Positions 8,417 to 18,279 of a DNA stretch of 64,000 nucleotides are shown one piece after another. This DNA is from CAMDPA01 sp965223035. GTDB taxonomy: Bacteria; Pseudomonadota; Alphaproteobacteria; Rhizobiales; Hyphomicrobiaceae. A program made the translations under genes and the position numbers. Position 1 is the stretch's first letter, and every line of letters starts with the position of its first letter. The notes under the pieces were generated by a model that was given only the letters and a program-made list of their open reading frames with translations, had not been told where the DNA came from and ran no database searches. The stretch spans positions 4,774,001-4,838,000 of the forward strand of contig OZ244980.1 of assembly GCA_965223035.1 (NCBI GenBank). Reading direction: 5' to 3'.

Positions 8417-9465
8417 GCCCAGCCTCCATCGGCATAGACGTCGCTGAACAGGATATCCGCGCTTGGAGCTGGCGCGGCCTTGCAGGATTGGGTCGCCGCC
8501 TCGACCGCGTGTGTGACCTCCGCGTCGATCGCCGCGATGGTCGAAGGGGAGACGCCAAACTGCTCGAGCCGGGCGCGGTAGATGTTGACCGGGTCCTTCT
8601 CAAGCCAGCGTTCCAGCTCCCCTTCCGGCCGATATTTGGCCGGGTCGGCACGGCTATGGCCGCTGTGCCGGTAGGTCTTGCACTCGATCAGCGATGGCCC
8701 GCCGCCCGCTCGCGCCCTTGAAATCGCGGCCTGGGCCGAGCGGTAAACGATGTCGGCGTCATTGCCATCGATCAAGATCGGTTCGAGCCCATAGGCCGAA
8801 GCCCGGTCCGCAGCCGGATGCTCGACGGCCGTCACGTCCCCAATGGGCGTGTACTCCATGTATAAATTGTTTTCGCAAACGAACACGACCGGCAACCGCC
8901 ATACGGCGGCGAAGTTCAAGGCCTCGTGGAACGCCCCGATATTGGTGGTGCCGTCGCCGAAAAAGCAAACGGCCACGGTATCGAGACCCTTGTATTGGGC
9001 GGTGAGCGCGGCCCCACACGCAATCGGCAGATGCGCACCGATGATCGCGTAAGAACCCATCACGCCGTGCTCGGCCGACGTCAAATGCATCGAGCCGCCC
9101 TTGCCGCGCATCAGCCCGTTATCGCGCTGCATCAGCTCACCCAGAACCTTCTCGATCGAGACCCCGCGCGCCAGCGTATGGGCATGGCCGCGATAGGTGC
9201 AAAACGACAGGTCGGTGGGCCGCATCGCGCAGGCAAATCCGGCTGCAATCGCCTCTTGGCCGAGCGAGAGATGCGAGGTGCCCTTCACCAAATTCTGCAA
9301 AAACAGGTCAAACGCGCGCTGCTCAGCCTGTCGGATTTCCATTTGGACTCGATAAAGGCGCAGCCGCATGGCCTCGCCGATATCGTCATTGAGGCCCGGC
9401 ACGGCAGTCTGAACCGTATCCGGTGGGGCCGACACCGCATCGACATGGTCCGAAGTCTTCGCCAT
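8404..9465 (-). CDS. TPP-dependent dehydrogenase E1 alpha subunit (pyruvate/acetoin type)
   Basis: A 353-residue TPP-binding subunit. The diphosphate-binding motif runs from GDGTTNIGAFHEALNFA to CENN, and the HSGHSRADPAKYR loop near the C-terminus is typical of E1 alpha. GSMHLTSAEHGVMG is the substrate-side loop. First gene of the minus-strand operon E1 alpha, E1 beta, aldehyde dehydrogenase, E2. Acetoin dehydrogenase and pyruvate dehydrogenase cannot be separated on sequence alone; no AcoR-type activator lies beside it. Confidence 0.92.
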   Translation of the reverse strand: MAKTSDHVDAVSAPPDTVQTAVPGLNDDIGEAMRLRLYRVQMEIRQAEQRAFDLFLQNLVKGTSHLSLGQEAIAAGFACAMRPTDLSFCTYRGHAHTLARGVSIEKVLGELMQRDNGLMRGKGGSMHLTSAEHGVMGSYAIIGAHLPIACGAALTAQYKGLDTVAVCFFGDGTTNIGAFHEALNFAAVWRLPVVFVCENNLYMEYTPIGDVTAVEHPAADRASAYGLEPILIDGNDADIVYRSAQAAISRARAGGGPSLIECKTYRHSGHSRADPAKYRPEGELERWLEKDPVNIYRARLEQFGVSPSTIAAIDAEVTHAVEAATQSCKAAPAPSADILFSDVYADGGWAWRN

Positions 9466-10190
9466 TCGCTCTCCCTAACCGATCGACGAACCGCCCACCC
9501 TGCTTAAAGGTCGGCTCATGGACCGCTGCTGCCCGCACCATGTCGCGCGGCATGTCCGACCGACACCACGACGTCTGCATTGGCGAACGGCCGGGGCGAA
9601 GATCACGCGACCGCGAACCCGAACATGTGCAGCGGGATCATCGGGCGAGCCAATCTTCCCGCGCTCCACGTCAACATCAATGGGTTCGTGCGCGCCGCAC
9701 GGTCCAACTCGACTGCTTCGAAGACGATCCCGCGCTGCCAGCCGCTAGACTAGGTTTGATGCGATGGCAGCGCAACCGCTTGCAACACCGCTTGCTCCAC
9801 CAGGGGACCGCAAAGCAGGTGGTCGCATGCGCGGCTCGAAGCCGAGGTGTCGATAACCGCGCCGGCATCTCGAGCCAGAAACCGATGAACTGAAGGTTGC
9901 AATCCGACATGAGATAGTAGGCCTGCACTTGGTCGAGCGCGACCTAACAACAATTTGCTCGTCGGGATCATTAACATCTTAACCACTTGGCAGGCCGTCT
10001 CTGATTTTGCACAGGACCGGCAATTTGACTGCCCACGCCGATGCGCACCGCGCAGGCTGGATCGGCGAGCGAGATGAGACCGATTGAGGTTTAGCGCGGA
10101 CGTGAGACCGGGCTGAAACAACCAGATCACCTCGGCCGGCGGCGGCCACCAAGATCGTGAGGTCGCGGCCGTGTTCACGCATGCGTGCTA
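9466..10190. other. 725-bp intergenic stretch without a supportable gene
   Basis: Open frames occur on both strands but are arginine-rich, overlap each other and match no family I recognise. The part next to 9465 must hold the promoter of the E1 alpha operon. No sigma-54 -24/-12 signature was seen on the minus strand. The composition suggests decayed coding sequence but I cannot name a parent. Confidence 0.4.
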
Positions 10191-10248
10191 GAGCAACCTG
10201 CCTTAAATCGGAACCGGCTTTGCGGTTCCGATTTAAGGCGCGATGTTC
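10191..10248. repeat. Family A palindromic repeat, copy A2
   Basis: Flanked by TA at 10189-10190 and 10249-10250. Begins GAGCAACCTGCC, ends GCGCGATGTTC, with CCTTAAATCGGAACCG / CGGTTCCGATTTAAGG arms around a short CTTTG loop. Confidence 0.85.
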
Positions 10249-10464
10249 TAGCCCGCGCATGCCGATGTCATGATGACACCCGCTATGACCTCATCACCGG
10301 CGTTGCACCGATACAACGGCGGCACCGCCAAAACGGCGGCGTCCGGCCCGCGACATTAGCCTTTGCGCTTTGCTGTTTCATGGGTGAGGTTGGATCGGCT
10401 AGGACCGCCCTCATGCCGCGGTCATCCGCCGAGCGGCGACGTTTCTGAAGCGGTGAAACCATCA

Positions 10465-11151
10465 ATGACGCACGACAAAATCGACCTTCAATCCGCCGAC
10501 CAGCATCGCTTTGAGGCGTTTCAGGCATGGCCAGCTGGCCTGCCCCATCAGACCGCAGCCAAAGGTGGCGTGGTGATCCTGCATGCCATCTATGGTCTGA
10601 CACCCCACATCGCGGATGTCTGCCAACGCTGGGCTGGCGCCGGCTATCGCGCGATCGCCCCCGCCCTATTTGATCGGCGCGCCAAGGGCCTCGTCCATCC
10701 CTATTCGGCGGCTGGCGCCGCGGCCGGACGCGACTGCTATGCCAGCCTCAGTGAAGGTGAGATCCTGGCCGATATCGCTGCTTGTGCTGAGGCGATCGGC
10801 ACGGCTGGACCACGGATCGTGTCGGGCTTTTGCACCGGCGGCACTTGGGCCTGGGTGGCGGCCGCCAAATGCGACTTCGATCTGCAGGTGAACTTTTACG
10901 GAAGCCACGTCGCCAATCGGCTGGACCTGGCTCCCCGCTGCGCGACGGTGATGCATTACGGCGATTCGGACCACATCGTGCCGCTGACCGACATCGACGC
11001 GATCAAGGCCGCGCACCCGGCGCTGCTGGTCCACGTTTATCCCGGTGCTGGACACGCGTTCTTTAACCCCGACCAGCCAACCCACGATGCGCGCGCGGCG
11101 GAAGATGCTTGGCGCAACACCCTGGCGTTTCTCGATCGCGCGCGGGCGTGA
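10465..11151 (+). CDS. Dienelactone hydrolase family protein
   Basis: A 228-residue alpha/beta hydrolase. The cysteine nucleophile is in GFCTGG, the aspartate in YGDSDHIVP and the histidine in GAGHAFFN, the Cys-Asp-His triad of dienelactone hydrolases, which open lactone rings in chlorocatechol breakdown; many homologues act on other esters. ATG 10465 is taken as start; the GTG at 10453 is an alternative. It stands alone, with copy A2 about 215 bases upstream. Confidence 0.85.
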   Translation: MTHDKIDLQSADQHRFEAFQAWPAGLPHQTAAKGGVVILHAIYGLTPHIADVCQRWAGAGYRAIAPALFDRRAKGLVHPYSAAGAAAGRDCYASLSEGEILADIAACAEAIGTAGPRIVSGFCTGGTWAWVAAAKCDFDLQVNFYGSHVANRLDLAPRCATVMHYGDSDHIVPLTDIDAIKAAHPALLVHVYPGAGHAFFNPDQPTHDARAAEDAWRNTLAFLDRARA

Positions 11152-11453
11152 GCCGTGCGCGGATCGGTGCGGGATCCTCGGCCCGGCCGCCGATCAGACC
11201 GTCGGCGTCGATCCCTGGCGGCATGTTTCGCGCAATAACGGCTGGGACGAGGCTGGTGACGCGCGGGTGGGGCCTGCTCGGTCTCTGCGACAAACTGTGG
11301 CGCCTCACGCGGCGGACGTCGTGTTGATCGCCGGGTATGCAATGTTGGATCGCGCCGCCCCATCGGTACTCCCCATCCGACGCATTGAGGCTGAGGCTAG
11401 CTCCTCGATGTTGCGGCCGGGACCGGGCGGATGGTGAACAGGGCAAGGGCGAC
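11152..11453. other. 302-bp spacer before soeA
   Basis: No gene supported. It must contain the promoter of the soeABC operon. The soeA frame is open upstream to 11337 but translates as arginine-rich sequence unlike the family. Confidence 0.4.
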
Positions 11454-14324
11454 ATGGACAGTTTTCAGCCGCAGCACCGGATCGACCTGTCCGCCAAGCC
11501 CGCCGACGAGATCAAGACCACGACATGCTACATGTGCGCGTGTCGCTGCGGCATCCAAGTGCATTTGAAGGATGGCCAAGTTCGCTACATCGACGGCAAT
11601 CGGGACCATCCAGTCAACAAAGGCGTGATCTGCGGCAAGGGCTCGGCCGGGATCATGCAGCATTATTCCCCGGCGCGGCTGCGCGCACCGCTGTTGCGCA
11701 CCGGTGAGCGCGGCCGTGGTGCGTTCAAGGAGATCAGCTGGGACGAGGCGCTCAAGCTGGCAACCCAGTGGCTCGGCGAGGTGAGAGCCAAGGACCCAGC
11801 CAAACTCGCGTTCTTTACCGGCCGGGACCAGTCGCAATCGCTCACCGGCTGGTGGGCGATGCAATACGGCACACCGAACTTTGCCGCCCACGGGGGATTT
11901 TGCTCGGTCAACATGGCGGCGGCAGGGATCTACACGTTCGGTGGATCGTTTTGGGAGTTCGGTGAGCCGGATTGGGAGCACGCCAAGTATTTCCTGCTGT
12001 TTGGCGTGGCCGAGGACCATGGCTCGAACCCCATCAAAATCGGACTCGGCAAGCTCAAGGAGCGGGGCGCCAAGATCGTCGCGGTCAATCCGGTACGCAC
12101 CGGCTACAATGCGATCGCGGACGAATGGATCGGATTAAAGCCCGGCACGGACGGGCTGTTTGTCGGTGCGCTGATCCATGAACTGCTGCGGACCCACAAC
12201 ATCGATCTCGACTATTTGGTGCGCTATACCAACGCTGCGTGGCTGGTGATCCAGGACCGCGATGCGGCCGACGACGGGCTGTTTGCCCGCGACGCGGAGG
12301 CCAAGCCGCTGGTGTTCGACAAGGGCGGCAACGCGCTGACCGCTGCCGATAAGATTGACATCTCGCCGGCGCTGGTCGGTGAGTTCGCGCTCAGTGATGG
12401 GCGCAAGGCCGTGCCGGTGTTCCAATTGATCGCCCAACGGTACCTGGCCGCCGGCTTCGCGCCGGACAACGTGGCGGCGCAAATCGGCGTTGCGTCCGAC
12501 ACCATTCGACGCATCGCCGCTGAAGTCGCGCACATCGCCTTCCGGGAAACCGTGACGCTACCGATCCAGTGGACGGACTGGGCCGGTCGCGTGCACGATC
12601 ACGTCACGGGTCGGCCGGTGGCGATGCACGCCATGCGCGGCATCTCCGCCCACTCCAATGGCTTTCACACCTGCCGGCTACTGCATCTGCTGCAAATTCT
12701 CTTGGGCACCATCGATGTGCCGGGCGGCTTCCGCTACAAGCCGCCGTTCCCCAAGCCGGCGCCGCCGCCGCTGAAGCCGGCAGGTAAGCCCGGCCAGGTT
12801 AAGCCCGACATGCCGCTGCCAGGCGCGCATCTCGGTTTCCCGACCGCTCCAGAGGATCTGTTGGTCGACGCGGCGGGGCGGCCGCAACGCATCGACAAAG
12901 CTTTTAGTTGGGACGCCCCGATCGCCGCCCACGGGCTGATGCACATGCTGATCGCCAATGCCGCCGCGGCTGATCCCTACCCGATCGACGTGCTGTTCTT
13001 GTACATGGCCAACATGAGCTGGAACTCGTCGATGAATATTCCGGCGACGATGGAAGCTCTGACCGCGAAGCACGCCGACGGCAGCTACAAGATTCCCAAG
13101 ATCATCTACTCGGACGCCTATGCCTCGGAAATGGTGGCGTTCGCCGATCTGATCTTGCCGGATACCACTTACCTGGAGCGCTGGGACTGCATCTCGCTGC
13201 TCGACCGGCCGATCTCGGAGCCCGATGGGCCGGCCGACGCCATTCGACATCCGGTGGTCGAGCCAGATCGCGACGTTCGCGGCTTCCAGGACGTGCTGAT
13301 CGATCTTGGGGCGCGGCTCGCCCTGCCCGGGTTTGTCGATGAAACTGGAAAGCCGCAATATCCGGGTGGCTATCCCGACTACATCGTCAATCATCAGCGG
13401 ACGCCGGGCGTTGGCCCGTTGGCCGGCTGGCGCGGCGATGACGGCACGAGCTATGGGATGGGACGGCCCAACCCCCAGCAACTCGAGCGCTATATCGCCA
13501 ACGGTTCGTTTCATGTTCACCAGCTGGCCCCCAACCAGCGCTTTATGAAGCACGCGAACCGAGACTATCTGGCGTTCGCCCAGTCCGTCGGCTTCATTGG
13601 CACAGCCGATCCAATCACTTTCCAGCTTTACAGCGAGCCGATGCAGCGCTTCCGCTTGGCCGCGCGCGGCCATGGCGAAGTTCAGCCGCCGAATGATCAA
13701 CGCGATCGCGTCGACTGCTACTTCGATCCGCTGCCGTTCTGGTATCCGCCGTTCGAGGGCTCAAGGATCGACGAACGGACATTTCCGATGCACGCCATCA
13801 CCCAGCGGCCGATGGCGATGTATCATTCATGGGGCTCCCAAAATGCCTGGTTGCGCCAAATCCACACCGCCAACCGGCTGTTCGTCAATCGGGCGCGGGC
13901 TCACGCACTTGGCATCGTCGATGACGATTGGGTTTGGATCAGCAGTCACATCGGTCGAGTCAAGGCCCAGGTCAGACTGATGGAAGGGGTCAATGAGGAC
14001 ACGGTGTGGACCTGGAATGCGATCGGCAAGCGGGCGGGAGCCTGGGCCCTCAGCCACGACGCGCCGGAGGCGAAGCAGGGCTTTTTGCTGAACCACCTGA
14101 TCGCAGAGTTGTTACCGCCGCGCGAGGGTGGCTATCGCTACGCCAATGCCGACCCGGTCACCGGTCAGGCGGCCTGGTATGACCTGCGCGTCAACATCAC
14201 CAAGGCCGAACCCGACGATGCGCAGCAAACCGCGCCACAATTCGCGCCGCTGACCTCGCCGCCGGGCGTCCGAGCGCCCGCCGTCTCACGCTTTGGCGAA
14301 GCCTTCAAACCGAGCAAACCATGA
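11454..14324 (+). CDS. soeA: Molybdopterin oxidoreductase, SoeA-type sulfite dehydrogenase catalytic subunit
   Basis: A 956-residue DMSO-reductase-family enzyme expected to oxidise sulfite to sulfate in the cytoplasm and pass electrons to quinone through SoeB and SoeC. C25-x2-C28-x3-C32-x27-C60 binds the N-terminal 4Fe-4S cluster, and HGGFCSVNM offers C150 as candidate molybdenum ligand. No twin-arginine signal is present, matching a cytoplasmic location. Length and domain order match SoeA. The identification rests on the downstream DmsC-type anchor and TauE-type permease, a set known from sulfur-oxidising Proteobacteria; another S- or N-oxide substrate remains possible. ATG 11454 follows AAGGG. 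Confidence 0.8.
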   Translation: MDSFQPQHRIDLSAKPADEIKTTTCYMCACRCGIQVHLKDGQVRYIDGNRDHPVNKGVICGKGSAGIMQHYSPARLRAPLLRTGERGRGAFKEISWDEALKLATQWLGEVRAKDPAKLAFFTGRDQSQSLTGWWAMQYGTPNFAAHGGFCSVNMAAAGIYTFGGSFWEFGEPDWEHAKYFLLFGVAEDHGSNPIKIGLGKLKERGAKIVAVNPVRTGYNAIADEWIGLKPGTDGLFVGALIHELLRTHNIDLDYLVRYTNAAWLVIQDRDAADDGLFARDAEAKPLVFDKGGNALTAADKIDISPALVGEFALSDGRKAVPVFQLIAQRYLAAGFAPDNVAAQIGVASDTIRRIAAEVAHIAFRETVTLPIQWTDWAGRVHDHVTGRPVAMHAMRGISAHSNGFHTCRLLHLLQILLGTIDVPGGFRYKPPFPKPAPPPLKPAGKPGQVKPDMPLPGAHLGFPTAPEDLLVDAAGRPQRIDKAFSWDAPIAAHGLMHMLIANAAAADPYPIDVLFLYMANMSWNSSMNIPATMEALTAKHADGSYKIPKIIYSDAYASEMVAFADLILPDTTYLERWDCISLLDRPISEPDGPADAIRHPVVEPDRDVRGFQDVLIDLGARLALPGFVDETGKPQYPGGYPDYIVNHQRTPGVGPLAGWRGDDGTSYGMGRPNPQQLERYIANGSFHVHQLAPNQRFMKHANRDYLAFAQSVGFIGTADPITFQLYSEPMQRFRLAARGHGEVQPPNDQRDRVDCYFDPLPFWYPPFEGSRIDERTFPMHAITQRPMAMYHSWGSQNAWLRQIHTANRLFVNRARAHALGIVDDDWVWISSHIGRVKAQVRLMEGVNEDTVWTWNAIGKRAGAWALSHDAPEAKQGFLLNHLIAELLPPREGGYRYANADPVTGQAAWYDLRVNITKAEPDDAQQTAPQFAPLTSPPGVRAPAVSRFGEAFKPSKP

Positions 14325-14361
14325 TTTGTTCCAGTCGATTGACCAACCGGACACATGTGAA

Positions 14362-15126
14362 ATGACCTCACTGCCGCCAGCCACGGAGAAAAAACTCGGG
14401 CTCGTCATCGATCTTGATACCTGCGTCGGCTGCCAGGCGTGCGCGACGAGTTGCAAGGAGTGGAATACCGGCGGGTACGCCGCACCTCTGGCCGACACCG
14501 ATCCCTATGGTGCCGATCCGGATGGTGCGTGGCTCAATCGCGTCCACACCTACGATGTGGGCACCGGCGTCACCGGCCGCACCGTGCACTTTCCGCGCTC
14601 GTGCCTGCACTGTGAGACCCCCGCCTGCGTGACAGTCTGTCCAACGGGAGCCAGCTACAAGCGCGGCGAGGACGGGATCGTTCTCGTCGATCCGCAGCTG
14701 TGCATCGGCTGCAAGCTGTGCTCCTGGGCCTGCCCCTACGGCGCTCGGGAATACGACTACGTCGACGGTGTGATGAAAAAATGCACCCTGTGCGTCGACC
14801 GTATCTACAACGAGGAATTGCCGTCGCAGGACAGAGTGCCGGCCTGTGTGCGGGCCTGTCCCACCGGCGCACGTCACTTCGGCGACCTCGGCGATGCCGA
14901 CAGCGCGGTGTCGAAGTTGGTCGCTGCGCGCGGCGGGTATCAATTGATGCCCGAGCTCGGCTATCGGCCCGTCAACCGCTACCTTCCCCCGCGCCCAAGG
15001 CGCGACGGCACGACGGCCTCGGAAGCGTCTGCGGCCGAGCGGGCCGACACTGAACTCGGTGTTGTCGACCATGCCGGCGCCCTGAGGCAGTTGTTCGTGT
15101 GGGCCGACAGAATGTTGTCCCGTTGA
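14362..15126 (+). CDS. soeB: Four-cluster ferredoxin subunit, SoeB-type
   Basis: A 254-residue electron-transfer subunit of the DmsB/NrfC family. Four cysteine sets are visible: CVGCQACATSC, CLHCETPACVTVC, CIGCKLCSWAC, and CTLC paired with CVRAC, giving four 4Fe-4S clusters that link the molybdenum subunit to the membrane anchor. ATG 14362 avoids overlap with soeA; a TTG at 14293 is open in frame but would overlap soeA by 32 bases. Confidence 0.85.
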   Translation: MTSLPPATEKKLGLVIDLDTCVGCQACATSCKEWNTGGYAAPLADTDPYGADPDGAWLNRVHTYDVGTGVTGRTVHFPRSCLHCETPACVTVCPTGASYKRGEDGIVLVDPQLCIGCKLCSWACPYGAREYDYVDGVMKKCTLCVDRIYNEELPSQDRVPACVRACPTGARHFGDLGDADSAVSKLVAARGGYQLMPELGYRPVNRYLPPRPRRDGTTASEASAAERADTELGVVDHAGALRQLFVWADRMLSR

Positions 15127-15163
15127 TCGAAACCGTCCCGCCACCGCCGACAGGCCTGTTGCG

Positions 15164-16111
15164 ATGCACCCAGCCTATTCCGTCATCTTGTTCACAACGG
15201 CCTCTGGGGCCGGTTACGGCCTGTTGTTTTGGCTTGCCGTGATGGCCTTCGCGGGGGCGCTGCCGGCAGATCGATGGCTTGGGGTGATGGGCCTCGGGCT
15301 CGCCGTGTTGCTGATCACCGCCGGCTTGCTGGCTTCGACGTTCCACCTGGGCCATCCAGAACGCGCGTGGCGCGCATTTTCCCAATGGCGCACGTCCTGG
15401 CTGTCGAGAGAAGGTGTGCTGGCGGTGTTGACCTACGTTCCAGCCGGCCTGTTCGGGTTGGGATGGGTGATGTTGGAGACGGCAGACGGCTGGGTCGGCT
15501 TGACCGGCCTCATCGCAGCCTTGCTGGCGATGCTCACGGTGTGGTGCACCGGCATGATTTATCAGTCGCTTCCTACGATAACGGCTTGGTCGCACCCGCT
15601 GGTGGCGCCGATCTATGTCGTGCTCGCGCTGGCGACGGGTGCGGCGCTGACCGTTCTGATAATGAACGGCTTTGGCCGCACCTCGCCGCGCTTGGCGCTG
15701 ATCACGGCCGCGCTGATTTTGATCGGGTGGGTGCTGAAGCGGTGTTACTGGTCGCAGATCGATGCAGCCAAACGTTGCATCACGCCGGCTCGCGCGATCG
15801 GGCTGGAGGCGTTCGGATCGGTGCGGCCGTTGGAGCCACCCCATACTGGCCGCAACTTCGTCATGCGGGAGATGGGCTATACCGTCGCCCGCAAGCACGC
15901 CAAGCGGCTGCGCGATCTGGTTCAGACGTTCGGCTTCGGCGTGGCGCTGGTGGCGACGGTGTTGGTCGCGTTGACCGGCGGACTGCTGGCGGCAATGCTG
16001 TCCCTGATCGCGGTGATGGCGCTTGGCTTCGGTGTCGTGGTCGAGCGCTGGCTGTTCTTCGCGCAGGCCCAGCACATCGTGTCGACCTACTATGGAGCCG
16101 ACTCCCCATGA
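15164..16111 (+). CDS. soeC: DmsC-type membrane anchor, SoeC
   Basis: A 315-residue integral membrane protein with about eight hydrophobic segments, starting MHPAYSVILFTTASGAGYG and containing STFHLGHPERAWRAF, the hallmark of DmsC family anchors that bind quinol or quinone. It follows soeB by 37 bases and closes the three-subunit complex. Electrons from sulfite would enter the quinone pool here. Confidence 0.85.
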   Translation: MHPAYSVILFTTASGAGYGLLFWLAVMAFAGALPADRWLGVMGLGLAVLLITAGLLASTFHLGHPERAWRAFSQWRTSWLSREGVLAVLTYVPAGLFGLGWVMLETADGWVGLTGLIAALLAMLTVWCTGMIYQSLPTITAWSHPLVAPIYVVLALATGAALTVLIMNGFGRTSPRLALITAALILIGWVLKRCYWSQIDAAKRCITPARAIGLEAFGSVRPLEPPHTGRNFVMREMGYTVARKHAKRLRDLVQTFGFGVALVATVLVALTGGLLAAMLSLIAVMALGFGVVVERWLFFAQAQHIVSTYYGADSP

Positions 16112-16209
16112 TGCAGTCAGCGAGTCAAATTGCATTCAAATATTGCGGCGATCGGTGTACCCAATGACACTTCAACGAACCGCGCGCGAACCAGGATAGC
16201 GGCCACGCC

Positions 16210-17136
16210 ATGAACGTCTACTTGCCCATCGCCGAAATGTCGGTGCCGATCTGGCTTTTCGTCGGCATGGGCGCCGCGGTCGGTTTTCTGTCCGGCATGT
16301 TCGGCGTGGGTGGCGGTTTTCTGATGACGCCACTGTTGATCTTTTCCGGCATCCCGGCGCCGATCGCGGTGGGGACCGAGGCGGCGCAGATCGTCGCGTC
16401 CTCGGTATCCGGGGCGCTCGCCCATTGGCGACGGCGAACGCTGGATGTCAAGATGGGCACGGTGTTGCTGGTCGGCGGCCTGATCGGATCGGTGTTCGGC
16501 GTCCAGGCGGTCAAGGTTCTGCGCCAGACCGGCCAATTCGAGCTGGTCATCACGCTGTGCTACGTCACCCTGCTCGGCAGCGTGGGCAGCTTGATGTTGC
16601 TGGAAAGCCTCTCGACGATCGCCAAGTCGCGTGGAGGCAAAGCGACGCCGGCCCGACGCTCCGGCCAGCACAATTGGCTGCACGGGTTGCCGCTGAAAAC
16701 CCGCTTCCACCGCTCCAAGCTTTACATCAGCATCGTCCCGCCGTTCGCACTGGGCCTCATCATCGGATTTTTATCCGGCATCATGGGCGTCGGAGGTGGC
16801 TTCATCCTGGTCCCGGCGATGATCTATCTTTTGCGCATGCCCACCAACGTCGTGGTCGGCACATCGTTGTTCCAGATCACATTCGTTACGGCCGCGACCA
16901 CCGTCTTGCAGGCGACGCAGAACTACGCGGTGGATATCGTGCTGGCCTTGTTGCTAATGGTGGGCGGCGTGATTGGCGCTCAGCTCGGCACCGTAGCCGG
17001 CGCCAAGCTCAAGGGCGAGGAGCTACGCTTTTTGTTGGCCGCTTTGGTGTTGGCAATGGCCCTGCGCATGGCCTACAGTTTAATTGCGACGCCATCCGAT
17101 CTTTATTCGATCACGCCGGCGATCGTTGGGCACTGA
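16210..17136 (+). CDS. TauE/SafE-family sulfite exporter-like permease
   Basis: A 308-residue membrane protein with the duplicated TauE/SafE repeat: GFLSGMFGVGGGFLMTPLL near residues 28-46 and FLSGIMGVGGGFILVP in the second half. The family exports sulfite or sulfoacetate. Its place 98 bases after soeC suggests it handles sulfite for the same pathway, either removing excess or moving substrate. About eight membrane segments. Confidence 0.85.
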   Translation: MNVYLPIAEMSVPIWLFVGMGAAVGFLSGMFGVGGGFLMTPLLIFSGIPAPIAVGTEAAQIVASSVSGALAHWRRRTLDVKMGTVLLVGGLIGSVFGVQAVKVLRQTGQFELVITLCYVTLLGSVGSLMLLESLSTIAKSRGGKATPARRSGQHNWLHGLPLKTRFHRSKLYISIVPPFALGLIIGFLSGIMGVGGGFILVPAMIYLLRMPTNVVVGTSLFQITFVTAATTVLQATQNYAVDIVLALLLMVGGVIGAQLGTVAGAKLKGEELRFLLAALVLAMALRMAYSLIATPSDLYSITPAIVGH

Positions 17137-17235
17137 GCAGCTCGCGATCGGATGTCGCGGCGGCGCATTGATGGCAACGCCGCGACGGATGCCGTGGTGC
17201 GGTTCGGCCAGCGATGTTGTGCAAGAGTAGCGTCA

Positions 17236-18279
17236 ATGATGCCTCATATGATTGCCGATGCCGGCTACTATTTGAGAAACGCCTGGTATGTGGGCGCGTG
17301 GGCGCACGAGGTCGGATCACACCCGCTGCCGCGCACCCTGCTCAATGAGCCCTTGGTGATGTACCGCACCAGGTCGGGCACCATCGCGGTGCTGACCGAC
17401 ATCTGTCCGCACCGCTTTGCGCCATTGTCATCGGGCAAGATCGTCGGTGACGCCATCCAATGCGGCTACCACGGCTTCACGTTCGCCGCCGACGGTGCCT
17501 GCGTGTCCATCCCCGGCCTCAAAGCCGTGCCGCCGATCTGTGTGCGCAGCTACCCCGCGATCGAGAGATGGGGTTGGATCTACGTCTGGATGGGGGACCC
17601 GGATCAAGCCGATGATGCGCTGTTGCCGGAGTTCCACTACATGGACGATCCGCATTGGCGGGGCAGTGGTGAAACGCTCCATGTCGAGGCCAACTATACG
17701 CTCATTCGCGACAACTTGTTGGATCTAACGCACGCCAAGTACGTCCACGGCGCGACGTTGGCGACCGATGATGTCACCGAATACCCCGTGAAGACGGACA
17801 GTCACGATCGCATGGTGGTCGCGCGGCGCACGATGGACAACATCAAGCGGTCCTCGCCGTTTCATCATACGATCACCGATTTCACGGACAACGTGACCCA
17901 CTGGCAGGAAATCCAATACGAGGTCCCGGACAAGATCTTGATCAGGGTCGGCGTCAAGTCGGCACCCGGCGCGCGCGAGAACAAGGCGCACGAATTGCGG
18001 GTGATCAACGCGCTCACCCCGGAAACGTCCTCGACCACGCATTATTTTTGGCATCTGTCGCGCAATGTCCGGCTCGACGATCGGGCGCTGGATGACTATC
18101 AGTTCAATGCCAATCGGAGCGCGTTCGACGAGGACAAGGCGATCATCGAGATGCAGCAAAAGATGATCGACCGACTGTCCGCCGACGTTAGGCCGGCTGC
18201 ATGGCCGCACGACCGCGGCATCATGGCGGCCCATCAGCTGCTGGACAAGCTGATTGAAGCCGAGCGCGCCCAACCCTAA
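17236..18279 (+). CDS. Rieske non-heme iron oxygenase, vanillate O-demethylase-like (VanA family)
   Basis: A 347-residue oxygenase. The Rieske 2Fe-2S ligands are CPHRFAPLSSG and CGYHG; the mononuclear iron site starts DNLLDLTHAKYVHG. It ends with the aromatic-rich FWHLSRN region typical of VanA-like demethylases and hydroxylases. ATG 17236, with in-frame ATGs at 17239 and 17248, is chosen because the protein then starts next to the family's YYLRNAWYV segment; the extension to 17152 is unlike the family. No reductase gene is adjacent, so electrons must come from elsewhere. Substrate unknown. Confidence 0.85.
   Translation: MMPHMIADAGYYLRNAWYVGAWAHEVGSHPLPRTLLNEPLVMYRTRSGTIAVLTDICPHRFAPLSSGKIVGDAIQCGYHGFTFAADGACVSIPGLKAVPPICVRSYPAIERWGWIYVWMGDPDQADDALLPEFHYMDDPHWRGSGETLHVEANYTLIRDNLLDLTHAKYVHGATLATDDVTEYPVKTDSHDRMVVARRTMDNIKRSSPFHHTITDFTDNVTHWQEIQYEVPDKILIRVGVKSAPGARENKAHELRVINALTPETSSTTHYFWHLSRNVRLDDRALDDYQFNANRSAFDEDKAIIEMQQKMIDRLSADVRPAAWPHDRGIMAAHQLLDKLIEAERAQP

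Noticed and set aside
9750..10178. Minus-strand 142-residue open frame
   Set aside because: Composition unlike a protein family, no ribosome site, overlaps other random frames in a repeat-bearing spacer.
14293..14361. Longer soeB start at a TTG
   Set aside because: Would overlap soeA by 32 bases and adds a segment not seen in this family; ATG 14362 begins just before the first cluster.
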